Shown: positions 1 through 5,834 of the stretch, piece after piece | Numbering within the stretch: position 1 is the stretch's first letter | Layout: every line of letters starts with the position of its first letter | DNA from: Actinomycetota bacterium | Lineage (GTDB): Bacteria; Actinomycetota; Thermoleophilia; Solirubrobacterales; Solirubrobacteraceae | Direction: 5' to 3' | Assembly (NCBI GenBank): GCA_019348435.1 | Contig: JAHWJM010000169.1 | Coordinates: 1 to 5,966, forward strand | DNA: 5,966 nucleotides | Position numbers and translations under genes: made by a program | The notes under the pieces: model-generated | Seen by the model: the letters and a program-made list of their open reading frames with translations, nothing else | Databases searched by the model: none | What the model was told of the DNA's origin: nothing

Positions 1-42
1 CGGCGCCTCCGGCCCGCCTTCGATCTTCACGCTGCGCACGCG

Positions 43-237
43 CTACAGCTTTCCGCCGCCTCGTGCTTTGAGGGAGGACTCCAGCGCGCTCGTCAGCGCC
101 TTCGGTGCCTCGCGGCAGGCGCCGCCGCTGGCCGCGTCCGAAGGAGCGTCGCCGTCGTCGCCACAGGCGGTCAACGCCAGGACCACGACCATCGTTGCGG
201 GCAGGCCGCTTCGCCACATCCGAGGACCGTAGCGCAA
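43..237 (-). CDS. Small putative lipoprotein, possibly the front end of a gene interrupted by an amber stop
   Basis: The 64-residue product has a lipoprotein signal: a basic start (MRYGPRMWRSG), a hydrophobic core and the lipobox L22-T23-A24-C25. A Gly/Asp/Ser-rich linker follows, then a short helical-looking segment (residues 44-58). This predicts lipid anchoring on the outer face of the membrane; no function is recognisable. The TTG start at 237 is preferred because AGGAAG lies a few bases upstream. An ATG at 219 would still keep the signal peptide but has no clear ribosome site. The frame stops at TAG (45-43), yet the 14 codons beyond it to the window edge are free of stops, and 13 of them end in G or C. 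They read RVRSVKIEGGPEAP, which looks like a natural continuation. The gene may therefore be a pseudogene, carry a sequence error, or really be this short. Confidence 0.5.
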   Translation of the reverse strand: MRYGPRMWRSGLPATMVVVLALTACGDDGDAPSDAASGGACREAPKALTSALESSLKARGGGKL

Positions 238-395
238 GCAACTTCCTGCAACCGCTCCGTGACCGCGTAGGACGGTTCCGGGACGGGCACCTCGGCACCC
301 GCAGCAGCTCCGTCGCGCGCCTTTGCGCGGATGTCACGCGATCCTCCTACGGAGTTTAGGACGATCAGCGCCGGGTACTGACGCGGGAGTTGCCA

Positions 396-496
396 GCAGG
401 TTGTCGTGGGGCCGCGGGTCTCGGGAGACGCAAGGGCGTCTTCCAAGGCCTGGAACCCGATGACTGACGGCAAACGCAGGTTGTCGTAGGGCGCGG
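396..496. repeat. Pair of 12-bp direct repeats 80 bp apart
   Basis: The sequence GCAGGTTGTCGT occurs at 396-407 and again at 476-487, exactly 80 bp apart. Each copy is followed by a similar G-rich tail (GGGGCCGCGG in the first, AGGGCGCGG in the second). The repeats sit in the non-coding gap between two divergent genes, so they could be paired binding sites for a regulator. Chance cannot be excluded from one window. Confidence 0.35.
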
Positions 497-521
497 CCTT
501 TTTCGGACGCCACGAGCGTTG

Positions 522-542
522 CCGGTTCCGGACGCGAACCGG
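522..542. promoter_or_regulatory. Dyad CCGGTTC-N7-GAACCGG, possible operator
   Basis: CCGGTTC (522-528) and GAACCGG (536-542) are perfect inverted copies around a 7-bp spacer. The arm centres are 14 bp apart, which is a plausible geometry for a dimeric DNA-binding protein, and the site lies in the gap between divergent genes. It is about 150 bp upstream of the repeat-protein start. It could instead form a small RNA hairpin. No regulator is encoded in the window. Confidence 0.3.
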
Positions 543-695
543 ATGACCGACCGCTAGGGCCAGTGGGGCCCGGCGGCCGCAGTGCAGCGCTCAGGCCCAG
601 GGGGCCAAGGCGGCTGCGTGCCGCGCTGGGGCAGGGACGTCCCGATCGCACGAGGCCGACGGCCTAAATCCGATAGATGAACAGGGGATACTTCT

Positions 696-1313
696 GTGTT
701 CAGCTCAACCCGCAGGTCAAGCGTCGTCCGTGCCGGACTATCAAGCATCGCCGCCGCGCTCGCCTTGGTGGCGTGTACAGCAGGCGTAGCCGGTGCACAA
801 GTGGTCGACGTCAGCAACAACAACGTGCCGGTAGGCGGCGACAACCAGGTCCCGGTCTCGGCCTGTAACGACCAGGTCCCGGTCAATGCGCTCGGCGTGC
901 AGGTTCCGGTGCACGAGATCGGCGCTGCGCTGGGAGTCGATCTGCTCAACCAGGGGGCCAGCAGCCCTGTCGAGCAGGATCAGAGCTGTGACGCGACGCT
1001 GGCCCAGGACAACGACACCGGAGACGGCGCAGATGCTGGTGCAGCCGCGGCCGCCGCGCAGCCGAGCTCGGGGATCGTTGCCGCCAGGAACAACAACATC
1101 CCGGTTGCCGACGGCAATCAGGTCCCGGTCCAGGCCTGCAACGACCAGATCCCGGTCAACGCCCTCGGCGTGCAGGTTCCGGTCCAGGAGATCAAGGCCG
1201 CGCTGGGTCTGGGTGCTCTCAGCCCGGAGTCGAGCATGCCGGTCCAGCAGGACGACAGCTGTGACCCGACACTGGCCCAGGACAGCGACGTCGGAGACGG
1301 CGGCGCCAAATAA
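696..1313 (+). CDS. Secreted chaplin-like protein with two tandem xPV-rich repeats
   Basis: This 205-residue exported protein has an Arg-containing n-region (residues 1-12), a hydrophobic core (13-30) and an AGA signal-peptidase site before Q35. The sequence L24-V25-A26-C27 also fits a lipobox, so the mature form is either free or lipidated. The mature part is two ungapped copies with a 91-residue period. Each has four PV pairs 8-9 residues apart (45, 53, 62, 71 and 136, 144, 153, 162) and two cysteines (57 and 98; 148 and 189), and an Ala-rich linker (114-121) joins them. The NQVPVxACNDQxPVNALG core resembles the QVPV-x-C-N-x-V stretch of chaplins, the amyloid-forming coat proteins of aerial actinomycetes, but it is not a canonical chaplin domain. 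The GTG start is supported by AGGGG 8 bases upstream. Secretion is well supported; a structural surface role is inference. Confidence 0.85.
   Translation: MFSSTRRSSVVRAGLSSIAAALALVACTAGVAGAQVVDVSNNNVPVGGDNQVPVSACNDQVPVNALGVQVPVHEIGAALGVDLLNQGASSPVEQDQSCDATLAQDNDTGDGADAGAAAAAAQPSSGIVAARNNNIPVADGNQVPVQACNDQIPVNALGVQVPVQEIKAALGLGALSPESSMPVQQDDSCDPTLAQDSDVGDGGAK
816..1301 (+). repeat. Internal tandem duplication, 273-bp period
   Basis: The segment 816-1028 is repeated at 1089-1301 with an exact 273-bp (91-codon) shift and no gaps. At protein level 50 of 71 aligned residues are identical, including all PV pairs, both cysteines and the TLAQD...GDG tail. The linker between the copies is Ala-rich. 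The divergence suggests an old duplication held under selection rather than a recent copy. Confidence 0.85.
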
Positions 1314-1350
1314 GCCGAGGATCGCTTGATGAGCGGTCTCTAAAGCATGT

Positions 1351-1409
1351 GCTCCGGCGCCGGGTGACCGCGACCGTCTCACACGGTCCCGCCGCCCGGC
1401 GCCAGGAGC
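1351..1409 (+). terminator. Nested hairpin between the two plus-strand genes
   Basis: GCTCCGGCGCCGGG (1351-1364) pairs with CCCGGCGCCAGGAGC (1395-1409), leaving one bulged base. Inside the loop GACCG (1372-1376) pairs with CGGTC (1384-1388). No run of T follows, so it is not a classical intrinsic terminator, although actinobacterial terminators often lack one. It ends 48 bases before the next start codon, so a 5' leader structure or partial attenuator is an equal alternative. Confidence 0.4.
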
Positions 1410-1457
1410 GAGCAGTGCCACACGGCAGCCGTCCCACGAAGTCCGGAAGGTAGGAAC

Positions 1458-2285
1458 ATGCCACAGCCCACCCCAACCGAGAAGCCGCGAAAGTTCAAAG
1501 CGCTCGGCAACCGGTCACTTGTCATCGGCGCGCTCGCAGTAGCGGCCGTCGTCACCGCCGTCCCCGTCGCCGGAGGCTTCGGCGAGGGCCGCCCCCTTGA
1601 GGGCGGCGAACGAAATCCGTCTCCCAACCAGTCCCGCGAGCTGCGGCGCGAGACGGAGATCATCGCGAACACCTCGACATACGGCACCCGCCAGTCGAAC
1701 AAGTCGCGCAACGGCGGTGGCGCGATCTACGGCTGCCGCTCCGGCGCGGGCGGCACGGCGGCGAACAACGAGCCGTGCATCCGGGCGAACAACCTCAATC
1801 AGGGCTTCGCCTTCGAGCTCGTGACCAGAGGTGCCGTCGCCGGGCTGGTCACCGCGGGCAAAGGCGGACCCAACACCAAGCCGCTGGTCACGAACGCCAC
1901 CGGCGTCGCTGACGGGTTGAACGCCGACTTCGTCGACGGCCAGGAATTCGATGCTGCGGCGGTCGCAGCAACCGGGCAGGTCGAAACGAAGACGACAGAG
2001 CAGATCACGGCGGCGAAGACTGCCACCGGCACCTACCAGGTCGACTTCCCGACCCGCGCGAACACGACCTGCGTCTATCAGGCGACGGTCCGCTCCGGAC
2101 CGGCATTCGTCGTCGCACAGGGGCAGCCGGAGCCCAACGGGCGTGTCGTCGTTACGACGTACACGGCCACGGGCACCGAGGCAGGCGGCACCGGCGGCAC
2201 GGCCGTAACGGGGCCGAGGCTCGCCGACATTGCGTTCTACGTCACGGCGCAATGCACGTCACCGGCGGCATCGACCACCGGCTAG
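1458..2285 (+). CDS. Exported hypothetical protein with NADFVDG motif and Cys-containing C-terminal domain
   Basis: This 275-residue protein has a basic, Pro-rich tail (1-19), then one hydrophobic segment (about 21-38) that is a signal anchor or uncleaved signal. The rest is therefore predicted to be outside the cell. Residues 70-160 are Gly/Asn-rich with C93 and C107 (GCRSGAGG ... EPCIRANNLNQG), then a TNATGVADGLNADFVDG motif (145-161). The end (about 191-266) is a likely beta-rich domain (GTYQVDFPTR ... CVYQATV ... IAFYVTAQC) with C205 and C266 possibly forming a disulfide. I recall similar modular proteins from Solirubrobacterales, often in several copies per genome and of unknown function. 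The ATG is preceded by GGAAGG at 7 bases. It lies 144 bp after the repeat protein on the same strand, so co-regulation is possible, but the hairpin between them may separate transcription. Confidence 0.8.
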   Translation: MPQPTPTEKPRKFKALGNRSLVIGALAVAAVVTAVPVAGGFGEGRPLEGGERNPSPNQSRELRRETEIIANTSTYGTRQSNKSRNGGGAIYGCRSGAGGTAANNEPCIRANNLNQGFAFELVTRGAVAGLVTAGKGGPNTKPLVTNATGVADGLNADFVDGQEFDAAAVAATGQVETKTTEQITAAKTATGTYQVDFPTRANTTCVYQATVRSGPAFVVAQGQPEPNGRVVVTTYTATGTEAGGTGGTAVTGPRLADIAFYVTAQCTSPAASTTG

Positions 2286-2297
2286 CGCGACAGGTTG

Positions 2298-2334
2298 GCC
2301 AGCGTTGTCCAGCGCAGTGCTGGACAACGCTGGC
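2298..2334. terminator. Perfect 16-bp inverted repeat between convergent genes, likely bidirectional terminator
   Basis: GCCAGCGTTGTCCAGC (2298-2313) and GCTGGACAACGCTGGC (2319-2334) are perfect inverted copies around the 5-base loop GCAGT. The hairpin fills the gap between the plus-strand stop (2283-2285) and the minus-strand stop (2340-2338), only 3 bp from the latter. That position suits a shared terminator serving both directions. There is no T-tract on either side, as is common in high-GC actinobacteria. Confidence 0.8.
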
Positions 2335-2337
2335 GCC

Positions 2338-2898
2338 TTACTGCTCTTGCGAGCGCTGCGCGAGCTTCGTGGTGCGCGGCTTCTTGAACGTCGCGACGCA
2401 CGTGATGTGGCGGTCGCCGTCGGCCCAGCTCTCGGGCGTGGGATAGACGAACTTGAAGCCGAGCTGCGGATCGCGGAAGGCCTTCGCCGTCAGCTGGCGG
2501 CGCAGCCGGGCGCGGCAGCCGCGCTGGCCCTTGCCGTTGATGAAGGCTTCGCTGGGGGGCTTGGCGTCGGGACCGCCCTCGAGCCGGATGAGCGTGTAGA
2601 CCTCGCCGTCGTGCGGCTCGTCGCAGTCGACGGCGTCGAACGCCCTCACGTCGCCGACCTGCGAGTTGGCGTCGCTGATGCAGTCGCCGACCTCCAGGTC
2701 GGCGGCCTTGACGTTGCCCTCGCTCGGCTCGCCCGACGGCTCCGGAGCCTCCGGCTGCACGCTGTCGCCGCCGGCCGCACTTCCGGCGCTGTCGTCGCCG
2801 CCCCCGAACGCGCCGAAGATCAGCATCAAAACCAGGACGAAGACGATGATGACCGCCAGGAGGACCAGGAGGGGCCGGATGAGGATCGACTTCGACAT
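2338..2898 (-). CDS. Single-pass membrane protein with septum-formation-type domain
   Basis: The 186-residue product has a short cytoplasmic start (MSKSILIRP), one strong membrane segment (about 9-30) and an acidic Gly/Pro/Ser linker (31-62). A folded extracellular domain (66-170) follows. Its pattern LEVGDC (C73) ... VDCDEPHDGEVY (C92, H96) ... C128 ... WADGDRHITC (C167) matches the actinobacterial 'septum formation' domain family (Pfam PF13845, as I recall it). The four cysteines probably form two disulfides. The family name rests on a predicted link to septation; its biochemical role is not established. The ATG follows the glycosyltransferase stop by 12 bp, with TAGGG upstream as a weak ribosome site, so it appears to be the last gene of the operon. 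The basic tail (171-186) lies after the domain. Confidence 0.8.
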   Translation of the reverse strand: MSKSILIRPLLVLLAVIIVFVLVLMLIFGAFGGGDDSAGSAAGGDSVQPEAPEPSGEPSEGNVKAADLEVGDCISDANSQVGDVRAFDAVDCDEPHDGEVYTLIRLEGGPDAKPPSEAFINGKGQRGCRARLRRQLTAKAFRDPQLGFKFVYPTPESWADGDRHITCVATFKKPRTTKLAQRSQEQ

Positions 2899-2910
2899 CG
2901 CCGCGAGACC

Positions 2911-4326
2911 CTAGCGTGGACGTGCCACGCATACGCCATACGCCTCGAACGGGCCGTGCACGACCGACGGCTCGCCGGCGGGCGGGACGTTCGTCGCGCG
3001 CGAGACGCCGTCGGCGCGGCCGAAGCGCCGCTCGAACTTCTCGTCGCGCACGATGTAGACGGCCACGGCGCCGGATGAGCGGTCGGGGCCCGCGCGCGTG
3101 CGCACCTCCTCGGCGTCCGCCCCCAGCAGCCAGCGGGCATCGGGCACGAGCCGGTACGTGGGGAACGTCAGCGCGCCGCAGCGCAGGCCGTCGCGCACGC
3201 GCGGCTCGGCAAGCAGCCCGCTCACCTGCTCATGCGTGCGCTCGATGAAGCGCAGTTCGGCGCGCAGTGCCCCGAAGCTGCCCGCCTTGGCGACGAGGAA
3301 CACGACGCCGACCGCCAGCGCACCGGCGGCCGCCGCGCGCCAGCGCCTGCGTCGGGCGCCCGGCTCGAGCGTCGTGAAGCCCATGATCGCGTAGCCGCCC
3401 AGGACGCACAGCGTGACGGCGGGGACCGTCAGGTAGCGGGGGATCAGGGAGAGCTCTGCGACACCGATCGCCGCGAAGGTCAGCATCCCCGCGCCGAGCA
3501 ACCCGAGTGGGATCGCCAGCCGCCGTGGACCCAAGTGGCGCAGCGCGAGGCCCAACCCGATGACGCCGGCCAGCGCGACGGGTGGCCGCGCGAGATCGGC
3601 GAGGAACGTGACGAAGGACGACGGGACGGCGGCCAGGCCGCGCTCGCGGTCCAGCGAGTGCGACAGCGCCTGGGTGTTCGTCAGGCTGAAGAGCGGGTCG
3701 CCCGTGACGGCGAGGTCGACGAGGCACCACAGCACCGGCGCCGCGGCCGCGAGCACGAGCAGCCCGGCGCGCGCGCGCGGCGGGCTCGCCGGCAGGCACC
3801 ACAGCCAGTACAGCCCCGCCAGGACCCACGCCTCGGGTCGCAGCAACCCGGCGGCCGCGAGCAGCACCATCGGCGCGAGCCCCCGGCGGGGACGGCGGAC
3901 CTCCAGTGCCGCAGCCCAGACGACAAGCGCGAGGAACGGCACGTCGACGAACGCCCGCACCGCGTAGAGCAGGAACGCGAAGCTCGAGGCGACGAAGAGC
4001 GCGCCCAGGTATGCCGCGGCAGTGCCGAACAGCGTGCGCCCGAGCGCGAAGGCTCCCGCGACGAGCGCGACGAGGCTCAGCACCGTGACGAGCACGAGCA
4101 GGCGGTCCGCCGGCTCGCCGACGAGCGACAACGCTGCGGCGAGAGCCAGGTACAGCGGGTGCTGGGTCGGCGCGAAGGGGTCCTCGAAGCCGGGCGCCAC
4201 GCCCTGCAGCAGGTCGCGACCCCAGACGAGGTGGTGGTAGGCGTCGTAGTCGGGATACGTCGGAGCCAGCGCCCAGGCCGCGACGGCGGCGAGCGCGAGC
4301 GCCGCGAGCGCCGTCCGCTCCCTCAC
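2911..4326 (-). CDS. GT-C-type membrane glycosyltransferase (ArnT/PMT-like)
   Basis: This 471-residue polytopic protein has roughly ten hydrophobic segments between residues 4 and 348, then a soluble C-terminal region of about 120 residues. After the first membrane segment comes the loop PTYPDYDAYHHLVWGRDLL (22-40). Its acidic pair D26/D28 sits where GT-C enzymes carry the catalytic aspartate; TQHPLYLALA (54-63) follows, like the HPPLY motif of family 39/83 enzymes. LLRPEAW (161-167) and IPRYLTVP (295-302) also resemble this superfamily. Such enzymes move a sugar from a polyprenyl-phosphate donor to a lipid, glycan or protein outside the membrane; donor and acceptor cannot be read here. The GTG start (4326) overlaps the upstream TGA as GTGA, which decides the start although the frame stays open much further upstream. 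C383 and C467 in the tail may pair. Confidence 0.8.
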   Translation of the reverse strand: MRERTALAALALAAVAAWALAPTYPDYDAYHHLVWGRDLLQGVAPGFEDPFAPTQHPLYLALAAALSLVGEPADRLLVLVTVLSLVALVAGAFALGRTLFGTAAAYLGALFVASSFAFLLYAVRAFVDVPFLALVVWAAALEVRRPRRGLAPMVLLAAAGLLRPEAWVLAGLYWLWCLPASPPRARAGLLVLAAAAPVLWCLVDLAVTGDPLFSLTNTQALSHSLDRERGLAAVPSSFVTFLADLARPPVALAGVIGLGLALRHLGPRRLAIPLGLLGAGMLTFAAIGVAELSLIPRYLTVPAVTLCVLGGYAIMGFTTLEPGARRRRWRAAAAGALAVGVVFLVAKAGSFGALRAELRFIERTHEQVSGLLAEPRVRDGLRCGALTFPTYRLVPDARWLLGADAEEVRTRAGPDRSSGAVAVYIVRDEKFERRFGRADGVSRATNVPPAGEPSVVHGPFEAYGVCVARPR

Positions 4327-5834
4327 GGCTCGGCCGACGCGGACGGATCGGCCGCCGGCGCCAGCGCCACGCCGAGCGCCAGCAGCGCCCAGGTCAGCGG
4401 ATCCTCGAGAAAGGCGGCGTACAGCAGTGTGTGCACGACGAGGGCGACGAACGCCGCGGCGACCGCCGCCCGCGCGATCGAGCGCCGCGCGCCGCGCAGC
4501 AGCGTGACGATCGCGACGACCACGAGCGCGAGGTAGAGCGCCAGGCCACCGAGCCCCTGCTCGGCGGCGACCGTGATCGGGATCGTGTGCGAGGCCGCCG
4601 AGGCGCGCTCGCTGGAGGAGTCCTGGCGCGCGCGGTACTCCGTCTCGAACGCGGCCGATCCCCAGCCCGTCAGAGGCTTCTCGGCCGCCAGCTCGACACC
4701 CCCGCGCACGAGCGACCAGCGCCCGCTGGTGATGTTGTCCGCCGAACCCTCCAGGCCGACCGCCCCCGGCGCGACGAGGACAGCGAGCAGGGCGGTCACG
4801 GCGAAGGCGCCGAGGAGCGCCGCCGCGCGACCCATCCCCCAGCGCAGCGCGCCGAGTACCGTCAGCCCGACGAGCAGGGCCGTGAACGACGACTGCGAGA
4901 GCGTCAGGACGAGCCCCGCCCAGAGCAGCACGAGCGCGATGGCGCAGCCGGCCACGAGCGCCGGGCGGCGACTCCACAGCAGCACCGCGACGACGCTCAG
5001 CATCACCGTGACCAGAAAGCGCCCGTAGATGTTCGGGTCGAAGAACAGCGAGTTGACGCGGAAGTAGGACTCGAACTGGTTGGCGCTGATGACCCTCGGA
5101 TTGAGCAGCAGCTCGCGCTTGCCGTACTCCACGAAGCCGATCCCGACGAACGCCGCCGCGAGCACGAGCAGCACGATCAGGCAGCGGCCCGCGAGCTGCG
5201 CCGTCCAGCGGATGCGCACGAGCAGCGCGAAGAGCAGCGCGAACGGCACATAGAAGAAGATCGTCTGCGCCAGCGCCCCGTCGAAGTCGCTGGAGTACGT
5301 GGCCTGCACCGCATAGAGGACGATCACGGCGGCGAGCAGCCACTCCAGCGGACCGCGCTCGTGGCGGACCTCGCGCTCGTCGCCGCGCTCCATCTCCTCC
5401 AGGCCGCGCGGGGCACGCAGCCGCGGCAGCGCGTAGGCGAGCGCTCCGGCGGCGATCACGAGGTACAGCGGCACGAGCAGGTTGGCGGTGTCGCCGCCGG
5501 ACTCGATCGGCACGCGAAACGGCAGCGCGGCGGCGGCGGCGAGGGCGAGCAGCTGCGGCCGGCGGTGGATCAGCCACGCCCCGCCGCCAAGCAGGACGAG
5601 CCCGCCGAGGCTCGCCGCCAGCGCGAGCCCGGCCCGCTCGCGCAGCGGCTCGAACTGCGGCGTCGACCAGATGTTCGCGACGAGCAGGACCGGCGTCAGC
5701 ACGAGCGCGGCCAGCATCGCGGCAGCGCGCGCGCGCGGTGACGCGACGAGCAGGGCGGCCGCGGCGAGCAGCGCCGCCACGACGACCCCCGCGGTCTGCG
5801 CGGCGCCGCCGAGGGTTGTCACGGCGGCGCTCAT
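4323..5834 (-). CDS. O-antigen ligase / Wzy polymerase family membrane protein
   Basis: The 503-residue protein has about 12-14 hydrophobic segments. It carries the landmarks of the Wzy_C (O-antigen ligase/polymerase) superfamily: RVNSLFFDPNIYGRFL (259-273), LTLSQSSFTALLVG (310-323), SGRWSLVRGG...PLTGWGSAAFE (370-397) and SHTIPITVAAEQGLGG (415-430). H416 and the nearby arginines correspond to the external-loop residues important in WaaL-type ligases. The usual SHN is SHT here, a variant I associate with actinobacterial members. Such proteins join polyprenyl-linked glycan units to each other or to an acceptor on the outer side of the membrane. Since this looks like a monoderm-type actinobacterium, a surface polysaccharide or glycoprotein is more likely than LPS. 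The ATG at 5834 is chosen because it overlaps the upstream stop as ATGA. A TTG seven codons earlier has no such support. Confidence 0.85.
   Translation of the reverse strand: MSAAVTTLGGAAQTAGVVVAALLAAAALLVASPRARAAAMLAALVLTPVLLVANIWSTPQFEPLRERAGLALAASLGGLVLLGGGAWLIHRRPQLLALAAAAALPFRVPIESGGDTANLLVPLYLVIAAGALAYALPRLRAPRGLEEMERGDEREVRHERGPLEWLLAAVIVLYAVQATYSSDFDGALAQTIFFYVPFALLFALLVRIRWTAQLAGRCLIVLLVLAAAFVGIGFVEYGKRELLLNPRVISANQFESYFRVNSLFFDPNIYGRFLVTVMLSVVAVLLWSRRPALVAGCAIALVLLWAGLVLTLSQSSFTALLVGLTVLGALRWGMGRAAALLGAFAVTALLAVLVAPGAVGLEGSADNITSGRWSLVRGGVELAAEKPLTGWGSAAFETEYRARQDSSSERASAASHTIPITVAAEQGLGGLALYLALVVVAIVTLLRGARRSIARAAVAAAFVALVVHTLLYAAFLEDPLTWALLALGVALAPAADPSASAEP

Larger units (their letters stand above)
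238..695. other. 458-bp divergent intergenic region
   Basis: No convincing gene lies here. The frames that stay open (for example minus 334-651 and minus 171-473) encode Arg/Pro-rich or low-complexity peptides without domain character. The region separates the minus-strand lipoprotein from the plus-strand repeat protein, so it should hold both promoters. It contains a 7-bp dyad (522-542), a 12-bp direct repeat (396-407 and 476-487) and a comparatively AT-rich stretch at about 663-695 next to the downstream start. I could not pick -35/-10 boxes with confidence. On the minus strand, AGGAGG (348-343) precedes a GTG at 337 that is out of frame with the lipoprotein. Confidence 0.6.

Noticed and set aside
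634..643. 10-bp palindrome GGGACGTCCC upstream of the repeat protein
   Set aside because: It is too short in GC-rich DNA to separate from chance, does not extend beyond 10 bp, and has no second copy nearby.
171..651. Minus-strand open frames 171-473 and 334-651 in the divergent gap
   Set aside because: They have mixed codon use, no recognisable domain, overlap each other and the lipoprotein start, and lack convincing ribosome sites.
663..695. Possible promoter -10 box in the AT-richer stretch before the repeat protein
   Set aside because: TAAATC and GATAGAT are near candidates, but neither has a recognisable -35 partner at the right distance.
741..1421. Minus-strand open frame opposite the repeat protein
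   Set aside because: Its repeats simply mirror the duplicated plus-strand gene (RNLHAE, DRDLVV); the plus strand has the signal peptide and ribosome site.
2230..3078. Plus-strand open frame running over the terminator hairpin and the septum-formation-type gene
   Set aside because: It reads through the stop region of the previous gene in another frame and is an Ala/Arg/Leu/Asp-rich shadow; the minus strand has conserved Cys, PH and GDR motifs.
3232..4536. Long plus-strand open frame (434 codons)
   Set aside because: The product is dominated by Arg, Glu, Asp, Gln and Ala, typical of the strand opposite a high-GC membrane-protein gene; the minus-strand frame has clear family motifs.
4327..5577. 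Open minus-strand frame in phase with the glycosyltransferase gene, which would make an 888-residue protein
   Set aside because: The added 417 residues are Arg/Ala/Gly-rich with no domain character and lie out of frame over the O-antigen-ligase gene. The GTGA overlap gives a natural start at 4326.
4431..5741. Long plus-strand open frame (436 codons)
   Set aside because: It is charged and low-complexity, antisense to the Wzy_C-type gene, with no motif or plausible ribosome site.
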